From: Devosia litorisediminis
GTDB lineage: Bacteria; Pseudomonadota; Alphaproteobacteria; Rhizobiales; Devosiaceae
Reading direction: 5' to 3'
DNA: 64,000 bases
Assembly (NCBI RefSeq): GCF_018334155.1
Contig: NZ_JAGXTP010000001.1
Coordinates: 2,108,001-2,172,000, forward strand
Position numbers and translations under genes: made by a program
The notes under the pieces: generated by a model
What the model was told of the DNA's origin: nothing
Databases searched by the model: none
Seen by the model: the letters and a program-made list of their open reading frames with translations, nothing else
Shown: positions 53,133 to 62,129 of the stretch, in pieces
Layout: each line of letters begins with the position of its first letter
Position numbering within the stretch: position 1 is the stretch's first letter

Positions 53133-54053
53133 TCAGGCCTCAAGCACCTCGTCCACCGAGGTGGATGGCCGGCGCAGCTTTCGCTCGCGCAGCCAGATAT
53201 AGAGCCCGCTGGCCACGATGATGCTGGCGCCAAGATAAAAGCCATTATCGGGCGGCTGGCTGAACAGCACCCAGCTGGCCAGAGCCAGATAGAGCAGTTG
53301 CAGATAGTTGAACGGGGCCAGCGTCGACGGCGCGGCGTAACGGTGTGCGACCGATATCAGCATGTGCCCAATCATGCCGGCGGTGCCTGCGGCAAAAAAG
53401 GCCAGCCATGAAGCAGTCTGGGTTGGCCAGACCCAATCGGTGAAGGCAATGGGCGTAACCAGTAGCAGCGCGGTGCCACCAGCATAGACCTGCTGGGTGA
53501 CCGCTGTGTCCACCCCTGCAAGCTTGCGGGTCAGGATAGAGAACAGCGCGATAAAAAATGCTGCGCCGATACCCAACAGCGCAGCGGGGTGGAACGCCTC
53601 GGTACCGGGGCGCACGATGATCAGAATGCCAATGAAGCCAGCGCCAATGGCCATCCAGCGGCGCCAGCCCACCTTTTCGCCCAGCATGGGACCCGACAGC
53701 GCGCAGACCATCAGAGGCGACGAAAAGATCAGCGCGCCGGTGACCGTCAGCGGCAGGTAGCGCATGGCGAGGAAATTGCCGCCGGTAGTGCCCAGCAGGC
53801 AGAGCCCGCGCGCGACCTCAAGCTTCCAGTTTCGGGTGACGAACATATCGCGCCCGCGCAGGGGCACAAAGATCGCCAGCAGCAGCGCCACATGTACGCC
53901 ATAGCGCACAAAGATGATCTCGGAGGTTGGCATGCCCGTGCCCGAAAGCCATTTGGCCGAGATGTCGAGAAACACCAGAATGGACTGCGCAACCAGCAAG
54001 AGCAGAATGCCCTTGCTGGCGTTTTCTTCCAGGCCGGCCACCGGGCGCGCCAT
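53133..54053 (-). CDS. DMT-superfamily EamA transporter
   Basis: A 306-residue protein with ten predicted membrane helices in two EamA repeats. The repeat signature is seen in MRYLPLTVTGALIFSSPLMV and in the second half around YAAPSTLAPFNYLQLLYLAL. Function in this family ranges from amino-acid to purine export and is unknown here. Its start overlaps the stop of the neighbouring paralogue as TGATG, so both are one transcript. Confidence 0.92.
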   Translation of the reverse strand: MARPVAGLEENASKGILLLLVAQSILVFLDISAKWLSGTGMPTSEIIFVRYGVHVALLLAIFVPLRGRDMFVTRNWKLEVARGLCLLGTTGGNFLAMRYLPLTVTGALIFSSPLMVCALSGPMLGEKVGWRRWMAIGAGFIGILIIVRPGTEAFHPAALLGIGAAFFIALFSILTRKLAGVDTAVTQQVYAGGTALLLVTPIAFTDWVWPTQTASWLAFFAAGTAGMIGHMLISVAHRYAAPSTLAPFNYLQLLYLALASWVLFSQPPDNGFYLGASIIVASGLYIWLRERKLRRPSTSVDEVLEA

Positions 54054-54970
54054 CAGCGAACCTCGGCGATGGGTGTCACCACCGGCTTGGCCAGCTGACG
54101 CTCACGCAGCCAGATATAGAGGCCGCTGCCGATGACGATTGGCGCGCCAACATAAAGCCAGATATCGGGCAATTGGTTGAACACCATCCAGCCGGCCAGC
54201 GCCATGAAGATGATCTGCAGATAGGAAAAAGGAGCAATCACTGCGGCCGGGGCGAAACCATAGGCGACGGTGATCAACTGGTGACCGACAAAGCCGAACA
54301 TGCCGATGGCAAAAAAGGCGATCCAGCCGTCGATCGAATCCGGCCAGACCCAATTGGCAAGCGCAAAGGGCGCCAGCACGAGCGTGGAGAAAATGCCGAC
54401 ATAGAACTGGCTGGTGGCCGGGCTGTCGACGCCGGCCAGACGCCGGGTGAAAATGAAATAGAAGGCCGAGCTGGCCGTGCCTGCCAGGGCCAGCAGCGAG
54501 GCGGGATGAAAGGCGTCGGAACCGGGGCGCACGATCACCAGAACGCCGATGAAGCCGACACCGATGGCAGCCCAGCGGCGCCAGCCCACGGTTTCACCCA
54601 GCATGGGCACCGAGAGGGCACACAGGATCAGCGGCATGGTGAAGCCGATGGCACCGGTAACGGTGAGGGGCAGGTATTGCACGGCGAGGAAATTGCCAAC
54701 CGACATGCCCAGCATGGCCACTGCGCGCAGGATCTGCAGCCGCAGATTGCCGGTGCGCACCAGGTTCAGGCCCTGTTGCGGCAGGTTGATGGCCGATACC
54801 AGCGCCAGATGGACGACATAGCGCAGGAACACGATCTGCATCAGCGGGAAGCCCAGCTGTCCCAGCCATTTGGCCGAGCTGTCGATGCCGGTGAACATGA
54901 AGTAGGCGACGAGAGCGAGCCCGATGCCGAACAGACGGCGCTCAGGGGGCGGTGCAAAAGCTGTAGACAT
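54053..54970 (-). CDS. DMT-superfamily EamA transporter (paralogue)
   Basis: A 305-residue paralogue of the downstream EamA gene with ten membrane helices. The two share VQYLPLTVTGAIGFTMPLIL-type and YLWLRER-type segments (seen as LYIWLRERQL here and LYIWLRERKL there), so they probably arose by tandem duplication. As members often work as homodimers, tandem copies could form a heterodimer, which is inference. The stop overlaps the downstream start. Confidence 0.92.
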   Translation of the reverse strand: MSTAFAPPPERRLFGIGLALVAYFMFTGIDSSAKWLGQLGFPLMQIVFLRYVVHLALVSAINLPQQGLNLVRTGNLRLQILRAVAMLGMSVGNFLAVQYLPLTVTGAIGFTMPLILCALSVPMLGETVGWRRWAAIGVGFIGVLVIVRPGSDAFHPASLLALAGTASSAFYFIFTRRLAGVDSPATSQFYVGIFSTLVLAPFALANWVWPDSIDGWIAFFAIGMFGFVGHQLITVAYGFAPAAVIAPFSYLQIIFMALAGWMVFNQLPDIWLYVGAPIVIGSGLYIWLRERQLAKPVVTPIAEVR

Positions 54971-55114
54971 GGCTGATCCGAGTGCCGCGAGGAGGCGCGG
55001 CCTTGGATACAGGCATAAAGATCATGCCATGGGTGTCAATGTCACGGGCAGCAAAATCTTGTATGGTAGATGATTGTGATGGGATCGACGGGTTCTGTTG
55101 GCCGGCGCGTCACT

Positions 55115-55143
55115 CCCTCCCGGCCTCCCCCATCAAGGGGAGG
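55115..55143. repeat. C-rich/G-rich palindromic element, copy E
   Basis: CCTCCCCC (55124-55131), ATCAA, GGGGAGG (55137-55143), with CTCCCTCCCGG before it. It shares a 17-base core with copy C and the flank with the reverse complement of copy D. Located between the DMT genes and the beta-mannosidase stop. Confidence 0.7.
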
Positions 55144-55165
55144 ACGAGAGGTGTGGCTGGAGTTC

Positions 55166-57685
55166 CTAGAACGTCTCAGCCAGATTGCGCACCTTCAAGC
55201 TCTTGGCCAGATCGGTCGACGAGACCGTAGCGCCGTGGCGCGGGGTGAAGACCAGTTCGGTGGTCCGGCCCGGCAGGAGCGTGATGGCGTTGTCCGAGAA
55301 GTAGCCGGGCAGATCGACCGTGGCGGTGACAAACAGGGCGGGCTTGTCCGATGACAGGGTCAGCACCGGCTGACCATCGCGGTCGGACCAGGCGCTGGTG
55401 ATGGTCGGGCTGACCAGTTCGTAGGCCTTGTAGGGCTTGGGGAAATAGTCGTTTTCGCCCAGCAGATTGCCCTTGGCATCGCGCCAGGAGAAGAACAGGA
55501 ACTCGTCGGCGGCCAGATCGGCAGCGGCGAGTTTGGACACCTCGATGGCAGCGTCGGGACCGACGGCGCAATTGCCCGAGAAGACGACGCGGTCACCACC
55601 GCCGATTTTGACGGCGCGGACGTCGAGCGCGATGCTGGTCGGAGCGCCCGTATCGTTGATGGCGCGCAGCACGATGGATGTGGGTTCAGCGCCTTCGACG
55701 GGCGTGCCGCGTGAATTGGTCTGCACATCGTCATGGACCGGCACGGCGACAACATTGACCGGGAGGAAGAAGCGCTTGGCCATATATTGCAGCAGTTTCC
55801 ACTGCCCGCCGTAGTCCAGGCTGGACCATGACGCGACGGGCCAGATGTCGTTGATCTGCCAGAACAGCGTGCCCATGCAACGCGGTTTGGTCGAGCGCCA
55901 GTATTCAATGGCGGTCTTGATGGCCAGGCCCTGCTGGATCTGGGAGAGGAAGACCATCTGGTCGAAATCGCGCGGGAAGCGGAAATAGCGCGTCATGGTT
56001 TCAAGAATGCGGGCATTGCCGCCATCATTGCGCTGATGGTTTTCCATCACCGGCGAGGACGGATTGCGATCCTTGGGCTCGGCAAAGGTCTCGATGATGT
56101 TCATCGAGGTGAAAGACTGGAAGCCGAATTCAGAGGCAAAGCGCGGATTGACCGTGCGGTAGGCCTCAAAGCTCTTGGCTGAGTGCCAGACGTCCCAATA
56201 ATGGGTGTCGCCGCGGGTATCGGCGTGCCAGCCATCGGAGAAGTCGAGATAACCCATGGAGGGCGAGGACGGCCAAAAGCGGCGCGCGGGATCCTCATCC
56301 TCGACGATATTGCCGAGCATGGAGTTGAGGCGGTCGTAATTGGCGACGTAGCGCTCGGGCGCGGCCTTGGTTTCGGGATACCAGGAGAGCGAGCCGATCA
56401 CTTCATTGTCGCCGCACCACAGAGCGATGGACGCGTGGTGGCTGAGGCGACGGACCTGCTGGGTGATCTCGGCGCGCACATTGTCCAGGAATGGGCGGTC
56501 GGAGGGATAGCTCATGCAGGCGAACATGAAGTCGTGCCAGAGCAGAATGCCCAGTTCGTCGCACATCTCGTAGAAATAGTCCGGCTCGTACTGACCACCG
56601 CCCCAGATGCGCAGCATGTTCATATTGGCGGCCTTGGCACTGCCAAGCAGGTCGCGAATGACATCGGGGGTGATGCGGCTGGGAATGGCATCGGCCGGGA
56701 TCCAGTTGGCACCCAGCATGGAGATGTCGCGGCCATTGATGCGGCACTTGAAGGTGTGGTCGATTTCGTCGGGCTCGACGATCCATTCCAGCTTGCGCAG
56801 GCCGATCTGGCGGGTGGTCTTCTCCCCTTCCAGATTGGTCACCAGTTCGTAGAGCGGCTGCTCGCCCTGCCCGGCTGGCCACCACAGTTTGGGGTTCTTG
56901 ATGGTGAGGTTATGGGTGACGACGTTCTCGCCCTTATTGACCACGACCTTGTCGGTGATGGTCTGACCGTCAATGGTGTGTTCAAGCTCTACTTCACCAT
57001 GGGCAAAGGCAAAAAGCCGAGTCTTGATAGACAGTTCGACCGAATTGCTGCCATGGGCCTGATCGACCTGGACGCTCTCCTGACGCGCCAGGCGCGACTT
57101 GCGCAGGCTCATGGTGCCATAGACGCCGATGGGCATGATGCAGATGCCCCAGTCCCATCCCGCATGGCACGCGGCCTTGCGGATGAAGTTCATGTGGATG
57201 CCCTTGAGACCATTGGTCTGGTAGTTCTTGGTGAAGGGGATCGGGAACGGATGGGCATCGGCACGTGCCTTTGCAACGTCGGGCGCGATGGCGAAATCGA
57301 TGCGCAGGGTATTGTCCCCTGCCCGCACCTTGCCGGTCACGTCGATATCGTTGCGCAGGAAGCTGTTCTGCGTCTCGGCGACCACTTCACCATTGAGCGA
57401 AATGGTAGCGATGCAATCGACCTCGGCCAGGGTCAGGGTCAGATAGCCGTCAATATCGGCGGCGCTGGCGGAAAAGCTGCGCTCAACGGACCAGGCGGTC
57501 TCGTTGACCCACATCACCTGCTTTTCGTTTTCGCCATAATAGGGGTCGGGAATCTTGTCGGCGGCGAGCAGCGCGGCATGCACATCCCCGGGCAGGGTCA
57601 ACGGCACGGCGATATCGCTGGTCGGCGATGTCAGCGCGAAGCTGCCGGCCAGATCGAGAGCCGAATAGGTGGCGGGAATGGACAT
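55166..57685 (-). CDS. Beta-mannosidase, glycoside hydrolase family 2
   Basis: An 839-residue GH2 enzyme that removes terminal beta-mannose from mannan or glycoprotein fragments. It has the sugar-binding N-terminal domain with NYQTNGLKGIHMNF-type sequence, the TIM-barrel acid/base in WCGDNEVIGS (E after N) and the probable nucleophile in ASEFGFQSF. The CxAGWDWG segment (HAGWDWGICIMP) is typical of beta-mannosidases. No signal peptide is seen, so it acts in the cytoplasm. GGAGGAG precedes ATG 57685; the extra 19 codons upstream are Gly/Pro-rich and unlikely. Confidence 0.93.
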   Translation of the reverse strand: MSIPATYSALDLAGSFALTSPTSDIAVPLTLPGDVHAALLAADKIPDPYYGENEKQVMWVNETAWSVERSFSASAADIDGYLTLTLAEVDCIATISLNGEVVAETQNSFLRNDIDVTGKVRAGDNTLRIDFAIAPDVAKARADAHPFPIPFTKNYQTNGLKGIHMNFIRKAACHAGWDWGICIMPIGVYGTMSLRKSRLARQESVQVDQAHGSNSVELSIKTRLFAFAHGEVELEHTIDGQTITDKVVVNKGENVVTHNLTIKNPKLWWPAGQGEQPLYELVTNLEGEKTTRQIGLRKLEWIVEPDEIDHTFKCRINGRDISMLGANWIPADAIPSRITPDVIRDLLGSAKAANMNMLRIWGGGQYEPDYFYEMCDELGILLWHDFMFACMSYPSDRPFLDNVRAEITQQVRRLSHHASIALWCGDNEVIGSLSWYPETKAAPERYVANYDRLNSMLGNIVEDEDPARRFWPSSPSMGYLDFSDGWHADTRGDTHYWDVWHSAKSFEAYRTVNPRFASEFGFQSFTSMNIIETFAEPKDRNPSSPVMENHQRNDGGNARILETMTRYFRFPRDFDQMVFLSQIQQGLAIKTAIEYWRSTKPRCMGTLFWQINDIWPVASWSSLDYGGQWKLLQYMAKRFFLPVNVVAVPVHDDVQTNSRGTPVEGAEPTSIVLRAINDTGAPTSIALDVRAVKIGGGDRVVFSGNCAVGPDAAIEVSKLAAADLAADEFLFFSWRDAKGNLLGENDYFPKPYKAYELVSPTITSAWSDRDGQPVLTLSSDKPALFVTATVDLPGYFSDNAITLLPGRTTELVFTPRHGATVSSTDLAKSLKVRNLAETF

Positions 57686-57749
57686 GAAAGGCTCCTCCGG
57701 GGGGCCGCCTGGCCCACCCTCACTGCTTGGTTCTGGGTGCAATGGGCGG

Positions 57750-57810
57750 TTGGAAGCCCCTATGCAATCGATTTCATTGCAGGTCTACCCAATCTTTTGA
57801 GCGCTTCCAA
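57750..57810. promoter_or_regulatory. Possible LacI-type operator region between beta-mannosidase and the GGDEF/EAL gene
   Basis: TTGGAAGC (57750-57757) and its inverse GCTTCCAA (57803-57810) flank AATCGATT (57766-57773), which is inside TGCAATCGATTTCATTGCA. The AATCGATT and AGCGCT centres are typical of LacI-family sites, fitting control of a sugar gene. No LacI regulator is in the window. Confidence 0.45.
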
Positions 57811-57950
57811 TGGGTGAAATGAGGGATTTTTGAGTTTTTGCAGCGTTGCTATTGCAGGCAAACAACCAAATGCTGGTTTTGGCAGCGACAACGTTTACGC
57901 TTGTATTAGGATTTGCGCGTCTAACCTGTGCTTAGGCAAGGGACCCGTCC

Positions 57951-59930
57951 ATGTGGACAGTAAAGTCAATCAAACGGCTGTTTTCGGTTCCCGACGATCC
58001 GGAACTCGTGCTGGCGCAGGCACAAGCGCTGTCACGGCAGGTGCCGCTAATGTACGCCATGGTGTTGGTGAACACCGTTATTCTGGCCAGCACCCATGTC
58101 GGCGTCGCACCTGATCTTCTGGCCATCTACGTTCCGGCAATCCTCACGCTGGCCAGTCTGGCGCGCATTGCTTCGTGGTGGCGCGATCGCGGGAATTCGC
58201 AAGATCTGGAAAAAGCGCGGCGCAGCATTGGCATGATGATGCGCGTCATGCCGGTCCTTTCGGTCGGCTTTGCCGTATGGACCATCGGCCTATTGCCCTA
58301 TGGCGATGGCTATCAGCAATCACAGGTGGTGTTCTTTTGCGGCATCACCACGATTGGCTGCATGTTCTGCCTGATGCATGTGCGCGCAGCGGCGCTGACC
58401 ATGGGGGCACTGGCCCTGTTGCCGTTCACCCTGGTGATGCTGGCCATGAACCATCCGGTGCTGGCGGCCATGGCCATCAATCTGGCGGCGGTCGTGGTGG
58501 TGATGCTGTTTGTGCTGATGGGCAATTACCGCGACTTCTCGGCCCTGGTGGCCTCACGTACGGCCATGGCGCAGAAACAGGCCGAAACCCAGAGGCTGTC
58601 GGATGAAAACGACCGACTGGCCAATGTCGATACGCTGACCGGTCTGCCCAATCGCCGATCGTTCGATCGTCATCTGGACCAAATGCTGAGCACGCCACAG
58701 CCTGAAGGGTCCGAAATCGCCGTGGTGCGACTTGATCTGGACAGCTTCAAGTCGGTCAATGAGATCTTTGGCCAGATAACCGGTGACCGCGTTCTGGTGG
58801 AAGTGGCGCGCCGGCTCAACATGCTGCGCCCGCCGGGCACGTTTGTTTCGCGGCTGGGCGTGGACAATTTTGCGCTGGTGCTGTCAGGGCCGATGTCCGA
58901 CGACATCCTGAACAAGTTCGGAGCCGTGCTGTGCCGGGCCATGCGCAGTTCCTTTGATTTGCAGAGCGCCAATATCCATCTGTCGGCTTCGGTAGGGTTG
59001 GCCACGGCGCGCCCCGGCGACAGCGCCGCGATGGTCTATGACCGGGCTGACTATGTGACATCACTTGCCAAGCGCGACTGCCGCGGCAGCGCGCTGGTGT
59101 TCGCTGAACGCCACGAGCACGAGATCAGCAAGGTGCGCCGCATCGAGCATGAACTCTACACGGCCGATCTGGATGCCGAGCTTTCCATCGTCTTCCAGCA
59201 GCAATTCGACACGGCGCTGAACTGCACGACAGGCTATGAGGTGCTGGCGCGCTGGAACAGCCCGGTTCTGGGACAGGTCTCTCCAGTTGAGTTCATTCCA
59301 TTGGCCGAGCGCACCGGGGTGATCTGCCGGATCACCCAGACCGTGCTGCGCAAGGCACTGGCAGCCTCCGCCAAATTGCCACAGCATATCAGGCTATCGG
59401 TCAATCTGTCGGCCAACGATGTCGGATCAACGCCTGCCACCGAGGCCATTATCGAATTGGTGGAAGCGGCGGGGCAGCCCTGCCGGATCGACTTCGAGAT
59501 CACCGAGACGGCCATCATGCGTGACATGAAGCAGGCTGGCGATGCGCTGGCGAGCCTGCTGACGCTGGGTTCGCGCATTGCGCTGGATGATTTCGGCACG
59601 GGCCATTCCAGCCTGACCCATGTGCAGAAGCTGCCGCTTGACCGGATCAAGATCGACCGCAGCTTTGTAGCCGACATTGTCGGTGACACCACCAGCCGGG
59701 CCATCGTCAAGACGATGGTGGACATGTCCCACAATCTGGGGATTTCGTGCGTGTTCGAGGGTGTCGAAACCCCGGAACAGCTGACCACGCTCAAGGCGTT
59801 GGGCGGCACGCTGATGCAGGGTTATCTGTTCGGGCGGCCGGTCGATGAAGACACCATGCTCACGCAGGTTGCCCAGGAGCAAGCCAGCTGGGGCGCCAAA
59901 TCCATCGAGAAGCTTGGTGCCGCAAACTAG
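57951..59930 (+). CDS. Membrane GGDEF-EAL protein, probable c-di-GMP phosphodiesterase
   Basis: A 659-residue protein with about six hydrophobic segments in residues 33-192, a short coiled linker, a GGDEF domain (about 222-385) and an EAL domain (about 398-640). The GGDEF signature is degenerate, GVDNF at 303-307, so cyclase activity is unlikely. The EAL domain keeps E430 (YEVLARW), N485 (SVNLSAND), E519 (EITET), D546/D547 (LDDFGTG), K567 (DRIKIDR), E603/E606 (FEGVET) and Q623, so phosphodiesterase activity is plausible. The gene is divergent from the beta-mannosidase. Confidence 0.92.
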   Translation: MWTVKSIKRLFSVPDDPELVLAQAQALSRQVPLMYAMVLVNTVILASTHVGVAPDLLAIYVPAILTLASLARIASWWRDRGNSQDLEKARRSIGMMMRVMPVLSVGFAVWTIGLLPYGDGYQQSQVVFFCGITTIGCMFCLMHVRAAALTMGALALLPFTLVMLAMNHPVLAAMAINLAAVVVVMLFVLMGNYRDFSALVASRTAMAQKQAETQRLSDENDRLANVDTLTGLPNRRSFDRHLDQMLSTPQPEGSEIAVVRLDLDSFKSVNEIFGQITGDRVLVEVARRLNMLRPPGTFVSRLGVDNFALVLSGPMSDDILNKFGAVLCRAMRSSFDLQSANIHLSASVGLATARPGDSAAMVYDRADYVTSLAKRDCRGSALVFAERHEHEISKVRRIEHELYTADLDAELSIVFQQQFDTALNCTTGYEVLARWNSPVLGQVSPVEFIPLAERTGVICRITQTVLRKALAASAKLPQHIRLSVNLSANDVGSTPATEAIIELVEAAGQPCRIDFEITETAIMRDMKQAGDALASLLTLGSRIALDDFGTGHSSLTHVQKLPLDRIKIDRSFVADIVGDTTSRAIVKTMVDMSHNLGISCVFEGVETPEQLTTLKALGGTLMQGYLFGRPVDEDTMLTQVAQEQASWGAKSIEKLGAAN

Positions 59931-59961
59931 CGGTTCGCGGCACCGGTGAGTTGCTTGCCGC

Positions 59962-61824
59962 CTACTGGGCGGCTGACTCGGCCTGGTCGACGTCGATGAA
60001 ACCACCCGACTGGCGATGCCAGAGGCCGGAATAGATACCCCCGCTATCGACCAACTCGGCATGGGTGCCAGTCTCCACGACACGCCCCTTATCGAGCACC
60101 ACCAGACGATCCATCATGGCAATGGTGGACAGCCGATGGGCAATGGCGATCACCGTCTTGCCCTGCATGAGCAATTGCAGCTGACCCTGAATGGCTGCTT
60201 CCACCTCTGAATCGAGCGCGGATGTCGCTTCATCAAGCACCAGGATCGGGGCATTCTTGAGCAATACCCGGGCAATGGCGATGCGCTGGCGCTGCCCACC
60301 GGAGAGCTTGACGCCGCGTTCGCCGACATGGGCGTCGAAGCCCATGCGCCCCTTGGGATCACTCAGCCCAACGATGAAGTCGCTGGCTTCGGCCAGATCG
60401 GCTGCTTCGCGCATCATTTCCTCAGTCGCATCGGGGCGGCCATAGAGGATGTTCTCGCGCACCGAACGATGCAGCAGCGAGGTATCCTGGGTGACCACAC
60501 CGATATTGGCGCGCAGGCTGTCCTGCGTGACCTTGGCGATATCGTGCCCATCGATGAGCAGGCGACCATCGGCGCGGTCATAGAAGCGCAGCAGCAGATT
60601 GACGATTGTCGACTTGCCCGCGCCGGAACGTCCGACAAGACCGATCTTTTCGCCGGGCCGGATATGCAGGTTGAGGTCCTCGATCACACCACCGGTCTTG
60701 CCATAGTGGAACGAGACATTCTCGAACTTGATATCACCCTTGACGGTACCAATCGGCTCTGCCGCCGGATCATCGGAAACGACGCGCGGCAGCGAGATAG
60801 AGGAGATGCCGTCGCGCACGGTGCCGATATTTTCGAACAGCGAGGACATTTCCCACATCACCCACTGGCTCATGCCCTGAAAGCGCATGACCAGCGCCAG
60901 CGACACGCCGAGCGCACCAGCAGTCAGGTTGCCGCCGAGCCAGGCCCAGATGCCGACGCCTGCCACAGCTGCGAGCAGGACATAGTTGGAGAACAGGATC
61001 GAAACCTGCAGCACACTGGCCAGTCGCATCTGCCGGTAGGCGGTATCGAGGAACTGGTCCATGGCCTCCTTGGCGTAGGTTTCCTCCCGGTTGGAATGGG
61101 AGAACAGCTTGACCGTGGCGATGTTGGTGTAGCTGTCGACAATGCGGCCGGTCATCAGCGAGCGGGCGTCGGCCTGCTCCTGGGCGATCTTGCCGAGCCT
61201 GGGCACGAAGTAGAACATCATGCCGACATAGGCCGCGAGCCAAGCCAGGAAGGGCACGGCCAGCAGCAGATCGGTGGAGCCAACCAGAATGACCGCGCCG
61301 ATGAAGTAGACGACGACATAGACCAGGATATCGAGCAGCTTCATCACCACTTCGCGCACGGCGAGTGAGGTCTGCATCATCTTGGCGCCGATGCGACCGG
61401 CAAACTCGTCCTGGAAATAGCTCATCGACTGACGGATCAGGTAGCGATGGGTCATCCAGCGAATGCGCTGCGGAAAATTGCCCAGCAGGGTCTGGTGCAT
61501 GACCAGCGTGCTCAGCAGCACCAGCAGCGGCAGAACGATGAGGACGAAGCCACCCATCAGGGCCAGTTTCCATCCTTCCTGCGCCAGAAATGTGGTGCGA
61601 TCCGCATCGGCCAGCCAGTCAACGATATCGGCGACAAAGCTATAGAGCAGCACTTCACCGGCGGCGATCAGCGCCGAAGTGACGGCCATCAACGCCAGCC
61701 ACTTCTTGGCGCCATGACTATAGTGCAGGCAGAAGGCCAGCAGCCCCTTGGGCGGCTCGCCGGGGTCGCCCGGGGGATAGGGATTGAGACGCCGTTCAAA
61801 CCAACGCAGCATTGTCGTCACCAT
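59962..61824 (-). CDS. ABC transporter, fused permease-ATPase (exporter, ABCB/MsbA-like)
   Basis: A 620-residue half-transporter with six membrane helices and an ATPase domain: Walker A (GRSGAGKSTIVNLLL), signature (LSGGQRQRIAIAR), Walker B (ILVLDEATSALD) and H-loop (IAHRLST). The coupling segment YTNIATVKLFSHSNREE is of the multidrug/lipid exporter type. It starts with MVTTMLRWFERRLNPYPPGDP, seen in a group of rhizobial ABC exporters of unknown substrate. ATG 61812 is an alternative start. The long in-frame extension to 62022 is rejected because it is rich in Cys and Pro and lies in the pepN promoter area. Confidence 0.9.
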   Translation of the reverse strand: MVTTMLRWFERRLNPYPPGDPGEPPKGLLAFCLHYSHGAKKWLALMAVTSALIAAGEVLLYSFVADIVDWLADADRTTFLAQEGWKLALMGGFVLIVLPLLVLLSTLVMHQTLLGNFPQRIRWMTHRYLIRQSMSYFQDEFAGRIGAKMMQTSLAVREVVMKLLDILVYVVVYFIGAVILVGSTDLLLAVPFLAWLAAYVGMMFYFVPRLGKIAQEQADARSLMTGRIVDSYTNIATVKLFSHSNREETYAKEAMDQFLDTAYRQMRLASVLQVSILFSNYVLLAAVAGVGIWAWLGGNLTAGALGVSLALVMRFQGMSQWVMWEMSSLFENIGTVRDGISSISLPRVVSDDPAAEPIGTVKGDIKFENVSFHYGKTGGVIEDLNLHIRPGEKIGLVGRSGAGKSTIVNLLLRFYDRADGRLLIDGHDIAKVTQDSLRANIGVVTQDTSLLHRSVRENILYGRPDATEEMMREAADLAEASDFIVGLSDPKGRMGFDAHVGERGVKLSGGQRQRIAIARVLLKNAPILVLDEATSALDSEVEAAIQGQLQLLMQGKTVIAIAHRLSTIAMMDRLVVLDKGRVVETGTHAELVDSGGIYSGLWHRQSGGFIDVDQAESAAQ

Positions 61825-62129
61825 GGTTAGAGCCGAAGGGCCCTGCACCGGGGCCGGTCTCGCCGCCCCAGACACAGCTGCGGGTCGGGCGGGACAGGCC
61901 AAAAGGGGCAGGACCGATCGAAAAATTCGGATACCGCGCTCGATATGCCCGCAATTGGCACAGAGGAGACACGTGATGCGGCTGAACACCCCCTCCCCAA
62001 TACCGTCCCAATTGGCGTACAAGAGTGGACCTGCGCAGTCGCTGACGCCAGACTACACGAAAGTGCCGAGTCTGCTGTTGCGGCGCGGCCACAGTTTATT
62101 TTCAGACCGACGAATTTACGGATCCTTCC

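Noticed and set aside
56183..57817. 544-codon frame on + opposite the beta-mannosidase
   Set aside because: Antisense shadow; the minus-strand enzyme has complete motifs.
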